Shown: in pieces, positions 40,588 through 52,929 of the stretch | Position numbering within the stretch: position 1 is the first letter of the stretch | Layout of the letters: each line of letters starts with the position of its first letter | Assembly: GCF_007713705.1 (NCBI RefSeq) | Contig: NZ_VMSJ01000002.1 | Span: 1-64,000 of the forward strand | Length of the DNA stretch: 64,000 nucleotides | Origin: Salinicoccus cyprini | GTDB taxonomy: Bacteria; Bacillota; Bacilli; Staphylococcales; Salinicoccaceae | Direction: 5' to 3' | Notes under the pieces: generated by a model | Database searches by the model: none | Told to the model about the DNA's origin: nothing | Seen by the model: the letters and a program-made list of their open reading frames with translations, nothing else | Made by a program: the position numbers and the translations under genes

Positions 40588-40645
40588 TAGACATTAGCCA
40601 TTAGAGACACTTTACATCCGGAGGGATGAATGTGTCTTTTTTTAA
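40588..40645 (+). promoter_or_regulatory. HutP-responsive attenuator (NAG triplets plus terminator)
   Basis: TAG triplets at 40588-40590, 40595-40597 and 40602-40604 have an exact 7-nt period (NAG-N4), the spacing HutP recognises. The third runs into a hairpin: AGACAC (40605-40610) with GTGTCT (40632-40637), and an inner CATCC/GGATG, followed by TTTTTTT. Bound HutP would block hairpin formation. Confidence 0.85.
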
Positions 40646-40666
40646 TGCAGAAAAGGAGGCGTTAGC

Positions 40667-42187
40667 ATGACGGTTTTAACATTGAACGGACAGGAACTGA
40701 CCATCGAGAAGATGAAGACGTTCCTGAACGATGACAGAAGCACCATCGAAATTTCAGAGGCGGCCTACGCGAATGTAAGGGAATCGAGGAAAACCGTTGA
40801 ACGCATTATTGAAAATGAAAGCACCATCTACGGCATCACGACAGGGTTCGGCCTGTTCAGTGATGTAAGAATATCGGGTGACAAGACGACAGAGCTGCAG
40901 GTCAACCTCATCCGCTCCCACTCGTGTGGTGTCGGCAGACCATTTGCAGAAAAGACGGTACTTGCCATGATGGTTTTGAGGCTCAATACGCTCTTGAAAG
41001 GCCACTCCGGCGTAACAGTCGACCTGGTCGACCAGCTCAGGACATTCATCAACCAGCGCATCATACCGAAAGTGCCCGAACAAGGATCGCTCGGTGCATC
41101 CGGTGACCTCGCCCCACTCGCCCATCTCGCGATTGCGCTGATCGGCGAAGGAGAAGTATTTCATGAAGGCCGCCTGTCCCCTTCCCGGGAAGTACTGGAT
41201 CGTCTCGGCATCCGCCCGCTCACACTGCAGGCAAAAGAAGGACTTGCGCTGATCAATGGTACCCAGCCTATGACGGCACAGGGACTGATCAACTATATTG
41301 AAGCGGAAAAGATCATGGACGACAGCATCTGGATCTCCGCACTCACCCATCAGGCGCTGAATGGCATTACGGATGCATTCAATGAAAAAGTGCACCTGTC
41401 ACGCGGCTATAAGGAGCAGATCGAAGTCGCAGAGAAGATGCGGTACCTGCTTGAAGGCTCCGAGCTGACGACACGCCAGGGCGAAGTCAGGGTGCAGGAT
41501 GCCTATTCCCTCAGATGCATTCCGCAAGTGCACGGGGCTTCTCTCCAGACACTTGCCTACGTCAAGGAGAAGCTCGAGATCGAGATGAATGCCGCCAACG
41601 ACAATCCACTCATATTCGGTGAGGAGGAAGTCATTTCAGGTGGAAACTTCCATGGCCAGCCGATTGCGATTGCCATGGACCTGCTCAAGATCGGTGTCAG
41701 TGAAGTGGCCAACATATCGGAACGCCGCATCGAGCGTCTTGTCAATCCGGCACTGAATGGCGACCTGCCAGCATTCCTGAGTCCACAGGAAGGGCTGCAG
41801 TCCGGTGCAATGATCCTGCAGTATGCAGCCGCGAGCCTCGTGTCGGAAAACAAGACACTTGCCCATCCGGCGAGCGTCGATTCCATTCCATCCTCAGCCA
41901 ACCAGGAGGACCACGTTTCCATGGGCACCATCGGTGCAAGGCATGCCCGCGATATCATCGATAACGTCAGAAACGTACTGGCGATCGAGCTGTTCATCGC
42001 GCTGACAGCAGTTGAAATCAAAGGGGAGGACAAACTGTCACCACGGACACGTGACAAGTTCGACATCTATCGCGGGCACGTGGCATTCATCAGCCAGGAC
42101 CGCAACTTCAGCGAAGATATCAAGATCCTTTCGGATGAATTGGAACAGATCAAAGGGGTTGGAACGGCTTCAGAAGAAGTGAGGTAG
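40667..42187 (+). CDS. hutH: Histidine ammonia-lyase
   Basis: 506 residues. It deaminates L-histidine to urocanate, the first step of histidine use. The Ala144-Ser145-Gly146 triad in [14 protein letters not shown] forms the MIO electrophile. [12 protein letters not shown] and NQEDHVSMG are further active-site motifs. AAGGAGG precedes the ATG. Expression is gated by the attenuator just upstream. Confidence 0.97.
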   Translation: MTVLTLNGQELTIEKMKTFLNDDRSTIEISEAAYANVRESRKTVERIIENESTIYGITTGFGLFSDVRISGDKTTELQVNLIRSHSCGVGRPFAEKTVLAMMVLRLNTLLKGHSGVTVDLVDQLRTFINQRIIPKVPEQGSLGASGDLAPLAHLAIALIGEGEVFHEGRLSPSREVLDRLGIRPLTLQAKEGLALINGTQPMTAQGLINYIEAEKIMDDSIWISALTHQALNGITDAFNEKVHLSRGYKEQIEVAEKMRYLLEGSELTTRQGEVRVQDAYSLRCIPQVHGASLQTLAYVKEKLEIEMNAANDNPLIFGEEEVISGGNFHGQPIAIAMDLLKIGVSEVANISERRIERLVNPALNGDLPAFLSPQEGLQSGAMILQYAAASLVSENKTLAHPASVDSIPSSANQEDHVSMGTIGARHARDIIDNVRNVLAIELFIALTAVEIKGEDKLSPRTRDKFDIYRGHVAFISQDRNFSEDIKILSDELEQIKGVGTASEEVR

Positions 42188-42216
42188 GCATTCATAAATT
42201 CCATGGGGGTGGAGAT

Positions 42217-43533
42217 ATGATTACAGAAAAGCAGATGCAGGCGCAGAGTGGAAAAGGAATGTGGCGTTTTTTCCTATATAGCGCAATTGGAGTCATCATG
42301 TTCTTTATACCGGTGACGCTGTTTGAAAGCAACTCCATACTGCTCGACCACTTTGTTACATTAGTGAGAAATACATTTGGCGATGGCATCAAATACTACA
42401 CATTGCTGGTCATCATGCTGGGTGCGGCCTATCCATTCTTTTCGAAGGAATGGAACAGAAGTTTTACAGATATCATCATTACCATATTCAAGATTCTGGG
42501 TGTTGTTGTCGGTGTGATGGTCGTATTCGGAGTCGGTCCTGCTTTCGTATTGAGAGAAGACATCGGACCCTTTCTCTTCAATTCGCTGGCAGTCAATCTG
42601 AGCATCCTGATTCCAGTTGGCGGCGCAGTACTCGGTCTGCTCGTCGGATATGGGCTGCTTGTTTTCATCGGAGTCATCATGGAGCCGATCATGCGGCCGC
42701 TCTTCAAAACACCGGGGCGGTCTGCAGTGGATGCAGTGGCTTCATTCGTAGGCAGCTATTCCATCGGTCTTCTGATCACCAACCGGGTCTATAAGGATGG
42801 GCTGTACAGCAGAAAAGAAGCAATGATCATCGCGACAGGATTTTCGACGGTTTCAGCAACATTCATGATCGTCATCGGCAGGACTTTGGAATTGATGGAC
42901 TACTGGAATCTGTTCTTCTGGACAACGCTCCTGGTCACCTTCTTTGTTACGGCGATTTCTGTAAGAATTCCGCCACTCAGGACAGAAAAAGATTACTACT
43001 ATGAGGGTCGAAATAATGCTGAGCAGGAAGATTTTGAAGGTGGACGTCTGAAATATGCCTGGTACAAGGCGAAGCAGCAGTCCTATGAAAGCGATCCGAT
43101 TCTGAAGAACATCATTACCAACCTGAAGGATGCTTTCATAATGACAATGACGGTTGTGCCGACCATTCTATCCATCGGGCTCCTTGGACTCATGATTGTC
43201 GAATTTACCGACATCATCTATTGGATATCGTTCATCTTCTACCCGATACTCTATATTTTCCCGATACAGGATGCACCACTGCTCGCAGAGGCGGCGACCG
43301 TCTCCATCATTGAAATGTTCCTGCCATCCCTGCTTGTGGTTGAAGCTGCACTGGAGACACGTTTCATTACAGCTGTCATCTCCGTTTCGTGCATCATCTT
43401 CTTCTCAGCACTCGTATCATGCATTCTTGCAACAGATATAAAGATGAAAGTGTGGAAAATGGTGGTCATCTGGCTGATCAGGGCCATACTTTCCCTGTTG
43501 ATAGTAATACCGTTCACATTACTAATATTCTAA
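42217..43533 (+). CDS. YjiH-family membrane protein of the hut operon
   Basis: 438 residues with about ten hydrophobic segments, of the YjiH / nucleoside-recognition (Gate) family. Examples are AVASFVGSYSIGLLITNRVY and EAMIIATGFSTVSATFMIVIG, the paired Gate motifs. YjiH genes are frequent members of hut operons in Bacillota, so histidine or a degradation intermediate is a likely substrate; this is inference. GGGGTGGAG precedes the ATG. 29 bp after hutH, 12 bp before hutU. Confidence 0.85.
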   Translation: MITEKQMQAQSGKGMWRFFLYSAIGVIMFFIPVTLFESNSILLDHFVTLVRNTFGDGIKYYTLLVIMLGAAYPFFSKEWNRSFTDIIITIFKILGVVVGVMVVFGVGPAFVLREDIGPFLFNSLAVNLSILIPVGGAVLGLLVGYGLLVFIGVIMEPIMRPLFKTPGRSAVDAVASFVGSYSIGLLITNRVYKDGLYSRKEAMIIATGFSTVSATFMIVIGRTLELMDYWNLFFWTTLLVTFFVTAISVRIPPLRTEKDYYYEGRNNAEQEDFEGGRLKYAWYKAKQQSYESDPILKNIITNLKDAFIMTMTVVPTILSIGLLGLMIVEFTDIIYWISFIFYPILYIFPIQDAPLLAEAATVSIIEMFLPSLLVVEAALETRFITAVISVSCIIFFSALVSCILATDIKMKVWKMVVIWLIRAILSLLIVIPFTLLIF

Positions 43534-43545
43534 GGAGAGAGAAAT

Positions 43546-45204
43546 ATGTCTAGAAAAATCACTGCAAAAAAAGGATTGGAACTGGAATGTAAAGGATGGG
43601 AACAGGAAGCGGCATTGCGCATGCTTTATAACAACCTGGATTCTGAAGTGGCGGAGCGTCCGGAGGACCTTGTGGTCTACGGTGGCATCGGCAAGGCGGC
43701 ACGGAACTGGGAGTCGTTTGAAGCGATTGAGAACACACTGCGCAACCTGGAAAAGAACGAAACGATGCTGATACAGTCCGGCAAACCGGTTGCGGTGTTC
43801 AGAACCCATGAGGAAGCCCCGCGTGTGCTCCTGTCGAATTCCGTGCTTGTACCGAAATGGGCAAACTGGGACCACTTCAACGAACTGGATAGGAAGGGGC
43901 TCATGATGTATGGCCAGATGACGGCGGGCAGCTGGATCTACATCGGCTCCCAAGGCATCGTCCAGGGCACATATGAAACGTTTGCGGAACTGGCGAATCA
44001 GAACTATGATGGCAGCCTGAAGGGGACCATCACTCTGACAGCGGGGCTCGGTGGCATGGGGGGTGCCCAGCCGCTGGCTGTCACGATGAACGAAGGGGTG
44101 GCCATCTGTGTCGAGGTTGATCCATCAAGAATACAGAAGCGTATTGAAACGCGCTATCTCGACACGCAGACCGATTCACTGGATGAGGCGCTTGAAATGG
44201 CGGAAACAGCCAAAAATAAAGGGGAGCCACTCTCCATCGGCCTGCTCGGCAATGCGGCTGAAGTCCATCATGAGATTCTGGAGCGTGGGTTCAAAATCGA
44301 TATCGTCACCGATCAGACGTCCGCGCATGATCCCCTGAACGGCTACGTTCCTGTCGGTTACAGCCTTCGCGAAGCGGATGATCTGAGGGAAAAGGATCCG
44401 AAGGAATATGTCAGACTGGCCTCGGAATCCATGGCACGCCACGTCCAGGCGATGCTCCAGTTCCAGAAAAACGGTTCAGTCGTCTTCGACTACGGCAACA
44501 ATATCCGCCAGGTGGCAAAAGACGAAGGTGTGGAGGATGCATTCGACTTCCCGGGGTTCGTGCCGGCCTACATCCGTCCCCTGTTCTGTGAAGGCAAGGG
44601 GCCATTCCGCTTTGTGGCCCTGAGTGGCGATCCGAAGGATATCGAAGCGGCGGACAGGAAGATGCGTGAGCTGTTCCCGGAAAATGAAAAGCTTCTGAGG
44701 TGGCTTGATATGGCCGAGGAGAAGATTGCATTCCAAGGTCTGCCTTCAAGAATAGCATGGCTTGGCTACGGTGAGCGTGCAAAGATGGGCATGGCACTGA
44801 ATGACATGGTCGCAAGCGGCGAAATCTCCGCACCGGTCGTCATCGGCCGTGACCATCTTGATAGTGGCTCCGTCGCCAGTCCGAACCGTGAGACGGAAAG
44901 CATGAAGGATGGCAGTGATGCTGTCGGCGACTGGGCGATCCTGAACGCCCTGGTCAATACTGCAGCCGGCGGTTCATGGATCAGCGTCCATCATGGAGGC
45001 GGCGTCGGCATGGGCTACTCGCTCCACGCCGGCATGGTCGTTGTTGCCGATGGTACAGATAATGCAGCACGCCGTCTTGAACGTGTACTGACGAGTGATC
45101 CTGGCATGGGTGTGGCAAGACATGCCGATGCAGGCTATGAGATTGCGATTGAAACAGCGAAAGAACGCGGTGTCAATATTCCAATGCTCAAGGAGGATCA
45201 GTAA
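43546..45204 (+). CDS. hutU: Urocanate hydratase
   Basis: 552-residue NAD+-dependent enzyme converting urocanate to imidazolonepropionate. [20 protein letters not shown] (about 165-184) binds NAD+. [16 protein letters not shown] lies near the C-terminus, and the catalytic Cys lies in the region [12 protein letters not shown]. Its last base is the first base of the hutI ATG (TAATG), so translation is coupled. Confidence 0.97.
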   Translation: MSRKITAKKGLELECKGWEQEAALRMLYNNLDSEVAERPEDLVVYGGIGKAARNWESFEAIENTLRNLEKNETMLIQSGKPVAVFRTHEEAPRVLLSNSVLVPKWANWDHFNELDRKGLMMYGQMTAGSWIYIGSQGIVQGTYETFAELANQNYDGSLKGTITLTAGLGGMGGAQPLAVTMNEGVAICVEVDPSRIQKRIETRYLDTQTDSLDEALEMAETAKNKGEPLSIGLLGNAAEVHHEILERGFKIDIVTDQTSAHDPLNGYVPVGYSLREADDLREKDPKEYVRLASESMARHVQAMLQFQKNGSVVFDYGNNIRQVAKDEGVEDAFDFPGFVPAYIRPLFCEGKGPFRFVALSGDPKDIEAADRKMRELFPENEKLLRWLDMAEEKIAFQGLPSRIAWLGYGERAKMGMALNDMVASGEISAPVVIGRDHLDSGSVASPNRETESMKDGSDAVGDWAILNALVNTAAGGSWISVHHGGGVGMGYSLHAGMVVVADGTDNAARRLERVLTSDPGMGVARHADAGYEIAIETAKERGVNIPMLKEDQ

Positions 45205-46442
45205 TGAACGATACAATCATCAGGAACATAGGTGCACTTATTCTGCCGAAGAAGAGCGACAGACCACTTAAGGGCAAGGAGATGGATGAACTGGAGATCA
45301 TCGAAGGTGCGATGATCGTCATCAAGGATGGCCAGGTCGTCTATCGTGGTGCGGCAACCGATGAATATGAAGCATCTGAAGAATTGGATGCCTCCGGCAT
45401 GATCGCCTCCCCTGCCCTCGTCGATCCGCATACCCACGTAGTCCATGGCGGTTCACGGGAGCATGAGATGTCACTGAAGCGCCAGGGTGTGGACTATCTC
45501 ACCATACTGGAACAGGGAGGCGGCATTCTCAATACTGTGGAGCAGACACGCAAAGCGACCCATCAGCAGCTTGTCGACAAGGCGTCAAAAAGCATTACGC
45601 GCATGATCCAGCACGGGGTGCTCGCTGTCGAAAGCAAAAGCGGCTATGGTCTCGATCGTGAAAACGAACTGAAACAGCTGAAAGTTTCCCGGGAAATATC
45701 CGAAAAATTCCCGGTAACGATGCGTCATACCTTCCTCGGCCCGCATGCCATACCGAAAGGTGCAGATGGAGATGCCTTCCTGGATGACATGATCAATCTG
45801 CTTGAGGAAGCAAAGGACTATGCCGATTTTGCCGACATCTTCTGCGAGACAGGTGTATTCACAATCGAACAGTCAAGAAAATACATGGAGGCGGCCAATG
45901 CACTCGGCATGCGTGTAAAGATCCATGCTGACGAAATCGATCCGCTCGGCGGCCTTGAGCTTGCCATCGAGCAGAATGCCATCAGTGCAGATCATCTTGT
46001 TGCCGCAAGCGAGGCAGGAAAAAAGATGCTTGCTGATACGGACACTGTTGCTGTACTCCTTCCGGGTACGACCTTCTATCTCGGCAAGGACCAGTTCGCG
46101 GATGCCCGCGGCATGATTGAGAATGGTGGCGCAATCAGTCTCGCAACCGACTATAATCCGGGCAGCTGTGTGACGGACAACCTGCAGATGATCATGGCCA
46201 TTGCGAGCCTCAAGCTGAAAATGACACCGAATGAAATATGGAACGCTGTGACCGTCAATGCCGCGCATGCCATCGATGTGGATAAGGGAACACTTGAAGC
46301 GGGTGACCAGGCGGACATCGTCCTCTGGGATGCACCGAATCATGAATATATCCCCTACCACTACGGCGTCAATCACGCACATACTGTCATCGCCCGGGGC
46401 CAGGTCATCTATAGGCAGCCGGGACTCGAGCCGATCCGGTAG
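45204..46442 (+). CDS. hutI: Imidazolonepropionase
   Basis: 412-residue amidohydrolase that opens imidazolonepropionate to formiminoglutamate. The metal site includes [10 protein letters not shown] (about 73-82), HADEIDP and SATDYNPGS-like [10 protein letters not shown] hutG or other formiminoglutamate-degrading gene is not in the operon, so the final step must be encoded elsewhere. A Noc-like GTTTCCCGGGAAAT lies inside the gene (45684-45697). Confidence 0.96.
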   Translation: MNDTIIRNIGALILPKKSDRPLKGKEMDELEIIEGAMIVIKDGQVVYRGAATDEYEASEELDASGMIASPALVDPHTHVVHGGSREHEMSLKRQGVDYLTILEQGGGILNTVEQTRKATHQQLVDKASKSITRMIQHGVLAVESKSGYGLDRENELKQLKVSREISEKFPVTMRHTFLGPHAIPKGADGDAFLDDMINLLEEAKDYADFADIFCETGVFTIEQSRKYMEAANALGMRVKIHADEIDPLGGLELAIEQNAISADHLVAASEAGKKMLADTDTVAVLLPGTTFYLGKDQFADARGMIENGGAISLATDYNPGSCVTDNLQMIMAIASLKLKMTPNEIWNAVTVNAAHAIDVDKGTLEAGDQADIVLWDAPNHEYIPYHYGVNHAHTVIARGQVIYRQPGLEPIR

Positions 46443-46444
46443 TC

Positions 46445-46473
46445 TTGCATTTTCGGCATTTTCATTATAGAAT
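46445..46473 (+). promoter_or_regulatory. serS promoter
   Basis: TTGCAT (46445-46450), 17-bp spacer, TAGAAT (46468-46473). It lies right after the hutI stop codon and starts the T-box transcript. Confidence 0.65.
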
Positions 46474-46479
46474 GGGGCT

Positions 46480-48002
<1,523 letters not shown>

Positions 48003-48016
48003 TAGTAATATTGAAT

Positions 48017-48045
48017 GCTCCTATTCGTTTAGGAGCTTTATTTTA
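48017..48045 (+). terminator. Probable terminator after serS
   Basis: GCTCCTA (48017-48023) with TAGGAGC (48030-48036) and a TTTATTTTA tail. The stem is short, so read-through into yybS is likely. Confidence 0.6.
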
Positions 48046-48064
48046 TGGTTGGAGGAGTGGAAAA

Positions 48065-48982
48065 TTGAATAAAAGAGTATCGATGCTTCAGCTGATGCTG
48101 GTGCTGTTTGCTGTATTCGTGTTCATCACACTTACCGACATCAGTCTGCTTTTCGGCGCAGTCCTGCTGCCGTTTGCGGTGTACTTTCTGGTCAATCTGA
48201 AGCATCAGTCAAACTATCATTTCTGGCTGACATTCGTCAGCTTTCTCATACCTGCCGCGCTACTGCTTTCACCGGATGCCTGGGTATGGTTTGTGGTATT
48301 ATATATAGTGGCGACAGTGGTTCACCACACGTTGAAAAAGAATATATCGCAGGAGCTGGCATTGTTCTATGTGACGGCAACGCTGATGCTTTCGTTCATC
48401 GGCATACTGAACCTGCTACAAGGATTCGGAATCATCCAGCCGATATCGGATGCCTATCTTGATATCCGCAGCTGGTACTTGTCGCAGCTCGAGATGTACG
48501 GCACTTTTGCCGCTGATCTGGATACTGATATCATACGTACTTCGATGGATCAGATATTCATCAATCTCCCTGCATATATTACAGTGATTGCGTTCCTGCT
48601 CGCACTCTACACCATACTGATGCAGCGTGTGCTATTTAGTTCCTCTTCTGTGAAAATGTGGAACTACTGTTCATTTAAAGATTGGGCGTTTCCCCGCCTC
48701 ATCCTTTATTTATTTTTGATTCTATTTGTAGTATCATTTTTTACAACTGAAGGAACGACGGCGCAGTCTACAGTCAGCAACCTGCTGATTGTTGTGGAAT
48801 GGATGCTCTACCTTCATGGTCTCAGCTTCAGCTATTTCTTCTTCAGGGAAAAGAAGCTGAATGTAGCACTTTCCATACTGCTGCTGATTCCGCTGGTCAT
48901 CCTGAGACCGATCACACTTCTGATCGGACTGTTCGAAATGATCTTTAGGATAAGGACGCTAATACAGTTGAAAAGGAAGTGA
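48065..48982 (+). CDS. DUF2232 membrane protein (YybS-like)
   Basis: 305 residues with about eight hydrophobic segments and charged short loops. It lies just before gdpP, as yybS does in bacilli. Function is not known. TTG 48065 is the most likely start, because GGAGGAG is 7 bases upstream; the frame remains open upstream without a binding site. Its stop overlaps the first possible gdpP start. Confidence 0.82.
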   Translation: MNKRVSMLQLMLVLFAVFVFITLTDISLLFGAVLLPFAVYFLVNLKHQSNYHFWLTFVSFLIPAALLLSPDAWVWFVVLYIVATVVHHTLKKNISQELALFYVTATLMLSFIGILNLLQGFGIIQPISDAYLDIRSWYLSQLEMYGTFAADLDTDIIRTSMDQIFINLPAYITVIAFLLALYTILMQRVLFSSSSVKMWNYCSFKDWAFPRLILYLFLILFVVSFFTTEGTTAQSTVSNLLIVVEWMLYLHGLSFSYFFFREKKLNVALSILLLIPLVILRPITLLIGLFEMIFRIRTLIQLKRK

Positions 48983-48987
48983 TGGGA

Positions 48988-50964
48988 ATGTATAACGTGC
49001 TGGACAGGAAAATGGTCTTCATACCTTTTGCAATCGCAGCGTTTCATATTCTGGTAATGAATATATTTGTACTGACGAACCATTTCAGAACCGGCCTGCT
49101 CTTTCTGATCGTAAGTACCATTCTCCTGACACTTCTATTCTTGTACCTCTACCGTTCCTTTGTCATCAATGAGAACCGTTTCCGGCAGATGGTGGTCGAT
49201 ATTGCCGGCAGCAAGCAGTATGCCATCGACGAATTGCCGATGGGGCTCATCATATTGAATGATGACGATGAGATCGAGTGGATGAACGACTACATGTGCA
49301 AGGAAATTTCAAAGGATAATATGAATACGCCGATCAACCGTCTGTTCCCGAATATCATGACAACGCTCAAAGCCAACAACATCCATCGGACGGAATCGAC
49401 CTATAACGATAAATACTTCAAGATTTATTGGGATGAAAAGCACCAGGCCCTCCATCTGATAGATATTACAAGCCAGCGCAACCGTGAAACTGAGCTTGAA
49501 GACAAGCAGCCGGTCATCGGCATCCTGTTTCTCGACAACTATGACGAAGTGACCCAGAATATGAGTGAGGCTTTGAAAAGCGAGCTCAACAACAGCATTA
49601 CAAACACCATCAATGAATGGGCCAACCGGCACCATATATATATCCGCCGCTTCTCCCAGGATCGTTTCATCATCCTGCTCAATTCCAGCAGCCTGAAGGA
49701 AATCGAATCGACACGGTTCAATCTGCTGGATGAAGTACGTGACCGATCACAGGAGCTTGGTGCACAGATTACGCTGAGCGTCGGTATTGGGGAAGGCTCC
49801 GATGACTATATAGAAGTCGGCGAACTGGCCCAGTCGAGTCTTGATCTGGCCCTCGGACGCGGTGGCGACCAGGTGGCCATCAAGGCGGTGAACGGCAATG
49901 CCAGGTTCTACGGCGGCAAGACGGACCCGATGGAAAAACGGACGCGTGTCAAAGCACGTGTCATTTCCCATGCCCTCCGGGACATACTGCTTGAAGGTGA
50001 CAATGTGCTCATCATGGGCCATAAACATCCGGACATGGATGCTCTGGGATCCGCCATCGGTGTTGCCAAGATCGCCTCCATGAATGGCATCGAGGCCCAT
50101 ATCGTACTGAATGAAGATGACATCGATGAAACACTGCAGCGGATGATGAAAGAGCTTAAGGCACGGGAAGATCTGATGAAGATGTTCATCACATCCGAGG
50201 AAGCCTGGGAGAAGATGAATCCGAAAACGACAGTCGTCGTCGTCGATACGCACCGCCCGAACATGGTGCTCGACGAAGTGATTCTCAACAAGGCGGCACG
50301 CAAGGTCATCATCGACCATCATAGACGTGCCGATGACTTCATTTCGAACCCTCTCCTTGTCTATATGGAGCCGTATGCCTCCAGTGCAAGTGAGCTTGTT
50401 GCAGAACTGCTCGAATACCAGAACAAGGAGCAGAAGCTCTCCCGCCTTGAAGCGACAATCATGCTGACCGGTATCATTGTGGATACAAGAAACTATACGC
50501 TGCGCACCGGGTCGAGAACGTTCGATGCAGCGAGCTTTCTGAGAAGCAGCGGTGCTGATCCGGTGCTTGCCCAGACTTTCCTGAAGGATGACATTGATAC
50601 GTATATCGCACGAAGTGACCTGATCAAATCGGCCGAAATCAGGGATAACGGCATTGCCATCGTCAAAGCGGATTCCATGATGACCTACCACCCTGTAACG
50701 GTGGCACAGGCAGCCGACCAGCTGCTGCAGATCGAAGGCGTACAGGCTTCATTCGTCATGGCAGCACGTGAAGACGAGTCGATCGGCATTTCCGCCCGAT
50801 CGTTCGGGGAAATGAATGTACAGCTCGTCATGGAGGCACTCGGCGGCGGCGGTCACCTGTCCAATGCAGCAACACGGGTGAGCGGCAAATCGATGGATGA
50901 ACTCTATGATGAACTGGATGAAGCAATTAAGGAAATACTTGATAACAGGAGTGAAGAGGAATGA
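48988..50964 (+). CDS. gdpP: Cyclic-di-AMP phosphodiesterase GdpP
   Basis: 658 residues: two N-terminal membrane helices (about 8-50), a PAS-like haem-binding domain (about 75-165), a degenerate GGDEF domain (about 170-305), and DHH/DHHA1 phosphodiesterase domains. [21 protein letters not shown] and IIDHHRR supply metal ligands, and [10 protein letters not shown] is the DHHA1 motif. It hydrolyses c-di-AMP and so affects osmotic balance and beta-lactam tolerance. ATG 48988 fits AAAGGAAG best; ATG 48982 is possible. Confidence 0.95.
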   Translation: MYNVLDRKMVFIPFAIAAFHILVMNIFVLTNHFRTGLLFLIVSTILLTLLFLYLYRSFVINENRFRQMVVDIAGSKQYAIDELPMGLIILNDDDEIEWMNDYMCKEISKDNMNTPINRLFPNIMTTLKANNIHRTESTYNDKYFKIYWDEKHQALHLIDITSQRNRETELEDKQPVIGILFLDNYDEVTQNMSEALKSELNNSITNTINEWANRHHIYIRRFSQDRFIILLNSSSLKEIESTRFNLLDEVRDRSQELGAQITLSVGIGEGSDDYIEVGELAQSSLDLALGRGGDQVAIKAVNGNARFYGGKTDPMEKRTRVKARVISHALRDILLEGDNVLIMGHKHPDMDALGSAIGVAKIASMNGIEAHIVLNEDDIDETLQRMMKELKAREDLMKMFITSEEAWEKMNPKTTVVVVDTHRPNMVLDEVILNKAARKVIIDHHRRADDFISNPLLVYMEPYASSASELVAELLEYQNKEQKLSRLEATIMLTGIIVDTRNYTLRTGSRTFDAASFLRSSGADPVLAQTFLKDDIDTYIARSDLIKSAEIRDNGIAIVKADSMMTYHPVTVAQAADQLLQIEGVQASFVMAAREDESIGISARSFGEMNVQLVMEALGGGGHLSNAATRVSGKSMDELYDELDEAIKEILDNRSEEE

Positions 50965-51407
50965 AAGTAATTTTTCTGAATGACGTTAAAAATAAAGGCA
51001 AAAAAGGTGAAGTGAAAGAAGTCGCAACAGGCTATGCACAGAATTTCCTGCTGAAGAAAGGTCTGGCCGAAGAAGCGACACCAGCCAACCTGAAAAGGCT
51101 CGAAGAGCAGCAGAACGCCGAGGAGGCGAAGGCTGAGCAGGCATTGGAAGATGCCAAAGTGATGAAAGAGGAACTGGAACAGAAGGAAGTTGAAATAAAG
51201 ACGAAGTCCGGTGACGACGGTCGTCTATTCGGCTCCATCAGTTCCAAGCAGGTTGTTGAAGCATATGAAAAGCAGCATGGCATCAAGCTGGATAAAAGGA
51301 AGCTCGATATGTCCCAGCCGCTCAAGAGCCTCGGATACCATAAGATGAGTGTCAAACTGCATCCGGAAGTATCTGCAGAAATCAAGGTGCATGTTATTGA
51401 GCAATAG
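50961..51407 (+). CDS. rplI: 50S ribosomal protein bL9
   Basis: 148 residues: an N-terminal domain ([20 protein letters not shown]), a long central helix rich in Glu/Ala/Lys, and a C-terminal domain ([15 protein letters not shown]). It overlaps the gdpP stop by 4 bases; GAGTGAAGAGGA precedes the ATG. The order gdpP-rplI-dnaC is standard for bacilli. Confidence 0.96.
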   Translation: MKVIFLNDVKNKGKKGEVKEVATGYAQNFLLKKGLAEEATPANLKRLEEQQNAEEAKAEQALEDAKVMKEELEQKEVEIKTKSGDDGRLFGSISSKQVVEAYEKQHGIKLDKRKLDMSQPLKSLGYHKMSVKLHPEVSAEIKVHVIEQ

Positions 51408-51428
51408 TAGATCAGGGAGGGATTGATT

Positions 51429-52817
51429 TTGGACATACATCAGCAGATGCCGCATAACATGGAAGCGGAACAGTCTGTCCTTGGTGCCATACTGATCAAT
51501 CCCGAAATTTTCATTTCCACAGCGGAAACGCTGGAGCCGGAAGATTTCTACCGTTCAGAGCACCAGCACGTCTATCGTGCAATGGGCTTTCTAAGTGAAA
51601 ATCATCAGAGTATTGATGTTGTCACACTGATCGATCAGCTGAAAAGCATGGAAGTACTGAACTCCGTCGGTGGTCCGAGATACCTTGCAGAACTATCCAA
51701 TGTCGTGCCGACGAGCCGGAACGTCGCTTTCTATGTGGATATAGTGGCGAAATACGCGCTGAAACGCACACTGATCAGGACAGCAGAAGAAATCGCCAAT
51801 GAAGGTTTCTCGGAAGAGATGGATGTCGAAGATCTCCTGACCGAGGCCGAGTCGAGGATCATGTCCATTTCGGAGAGTCGTCGTAACGAAGGCTTCAAAT
51901 CCATGAAATCCGTCGTCCACGAAGTATATGAGCAGGTCGAGGCACGCGCCGGCCAGACCGACAGTACGACAGGCATCCCGACAGGTTATCGTGATCTCGA
52001 CTTCATGACATCAGGCTTCAACCGCAACGATCTGATCATACTGGCTGCACGCCCTTCCATGGGTAAGACGGCATTCGCCCTCAATATTGCAGGGCACGTC
52101 GGTACATCCCGTGAAAAATATACCGTCGCCATCTTCTCTCTCGAGATGGGGGCCGACCAGCTCGTGTCACGTATGATTTCGAGCCAGGGCATGATTGATG
52201 CGACAAAACTGCGTCAGGGGAATCTGAACCACGATGACTGGGACAACTTCACGACAGCCATCGGCAGTCTGGCGGAATCGAAAATATTCATAGACGATTC
52301 ACCTGGTATCCGGGTGAGCGACATCCGTTCCAAATGCATGCGTCTGAAGCAGGAGCATGGCATCGACATGGTCATCATCGACTATCTGCAGCTGATCCAG
52401 GGCTCGAGCAACAAGAGAAGCGACAACCGGCAGCAGGAAGTTTCCGAAATCTCCCGTATGCTGAAAGCCTTGGCACGTGAGATGGAATGTCCGGTCATTG
52501 CACTCAGCCAGCTTTCAAGAAGTGTGGAGACACGCCAGGATAAGCGTCCGATGATGAGTGACCTGCGCGAATCGGGTTCGATCGAGCAGGATGCGGATAT
52601 TGTAGCCTTCCTCTACCGGGAGGACTACTATGTTCGGGGTGACGGAGAGGAAGATGCAGAAGGTGCCCAGCGGGAACAGGATGAGATCGAAATCATACTG
52701 GCCAAGCACAGGAATGGTCCCACAGGCACGGTGAAACTGATCTTCAACAAGTCCTACAGCAGCTTCTTCGATCAGGATAACCGGGGATATGACGATGGTT
52801 ACATTCCACCGAATTAA
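51429..52817 (+). CDS. dnaC: Replicative DNA helicase (DnaB-type, named DnaC in bacilli)
   Basis: 462-residue hexameric helicase. The N-terminal domain (MPHNMEAEQSVLGAIL) binds primase. The RecA-like domain has Walker A ARPSMGKTAFALN, MVIIDYLQLI (Walker B) and ALSQLSRSVETRQDKRPMMSDLRESGSIEQDADI. Starts are non-ATG: TTG 51429 has GGGAGGG 7 bases upstream; TTG 51423 is too close. Ends with a charged tail. Confidence 0.95.
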   Translation: MDIHQQMPHNMEAEQSVLGAILINPEIFISTAETLEPEDFYRSEHQHVYRAMGFLSENHQSIDVVTLIDQLKSMEVLNSVGGPRYLAELSNVVPTSRNVAFYVDIVAKYALKRTLIRTAEEIANEGFSEEMDVEDLLTEAESRIMSISESRRNEGFKSMKSVVHEVYEQVEARAGQTDSTTGIPTGYRDLDFMTSGFNRNDLIILAARPSMGKTAFALNIAGHVGTSREKYTVAIFSLEMGADQLVSRMISSQGMIDATKLRQGNLNHDDWDNFTTAIGSLAESKIFIDDSPGIRVSDIRSKCMRLKQEHGIDMVIIDYLQLIQGSSNKRSDNRQQEVSEISRMLKALAREMECPVIALSQLSRSVETRQDKRPMMSDLRESGSIEQDADIVAFLYREDYYVRGDGEEDAEGAQREQDEIEIILAKHRNGPTGTVKLIFNKSYSSFFDQDNRGYDDGYIPPN

Positions 52818-52820
52818 ATT

Positions 52821-52866
52821 TACGAATGTTTTTATATACCACTTATAAAAACGTTCGTATTTTTAT
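52821..52866 (+). terminator. Terminator after dnaC
   Basis: A 16-bp near-perfect stem (TACGAATGTTTTTATA with TATAAAAACGTTCGTA) followed by TTTTT. Confidence 0.9.
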
Positions 52867-52894
52867 TGCCTTTTATCGGGCTTATTGTTAGAAT
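52866..52894 (+). promoter_or_regulatory. purA promoter
   Basis: TTGCCT (52866-52871), 17-bp spacer, TAGAAT (52889-52894). No purine-box or riboswitch structure is evident in the short leader. Confidence 0.6.
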
Positions 52895-52929
52895 GATTAC
52901 GGTAATTCAAAGAAAATGGGGGCAAAGAC

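Noticed and set aside
49747-50691. 314-codon minus-strand frame opposite gdpP
   Set aside because: Shadow of the DHH domain coding sequence; no start signal.
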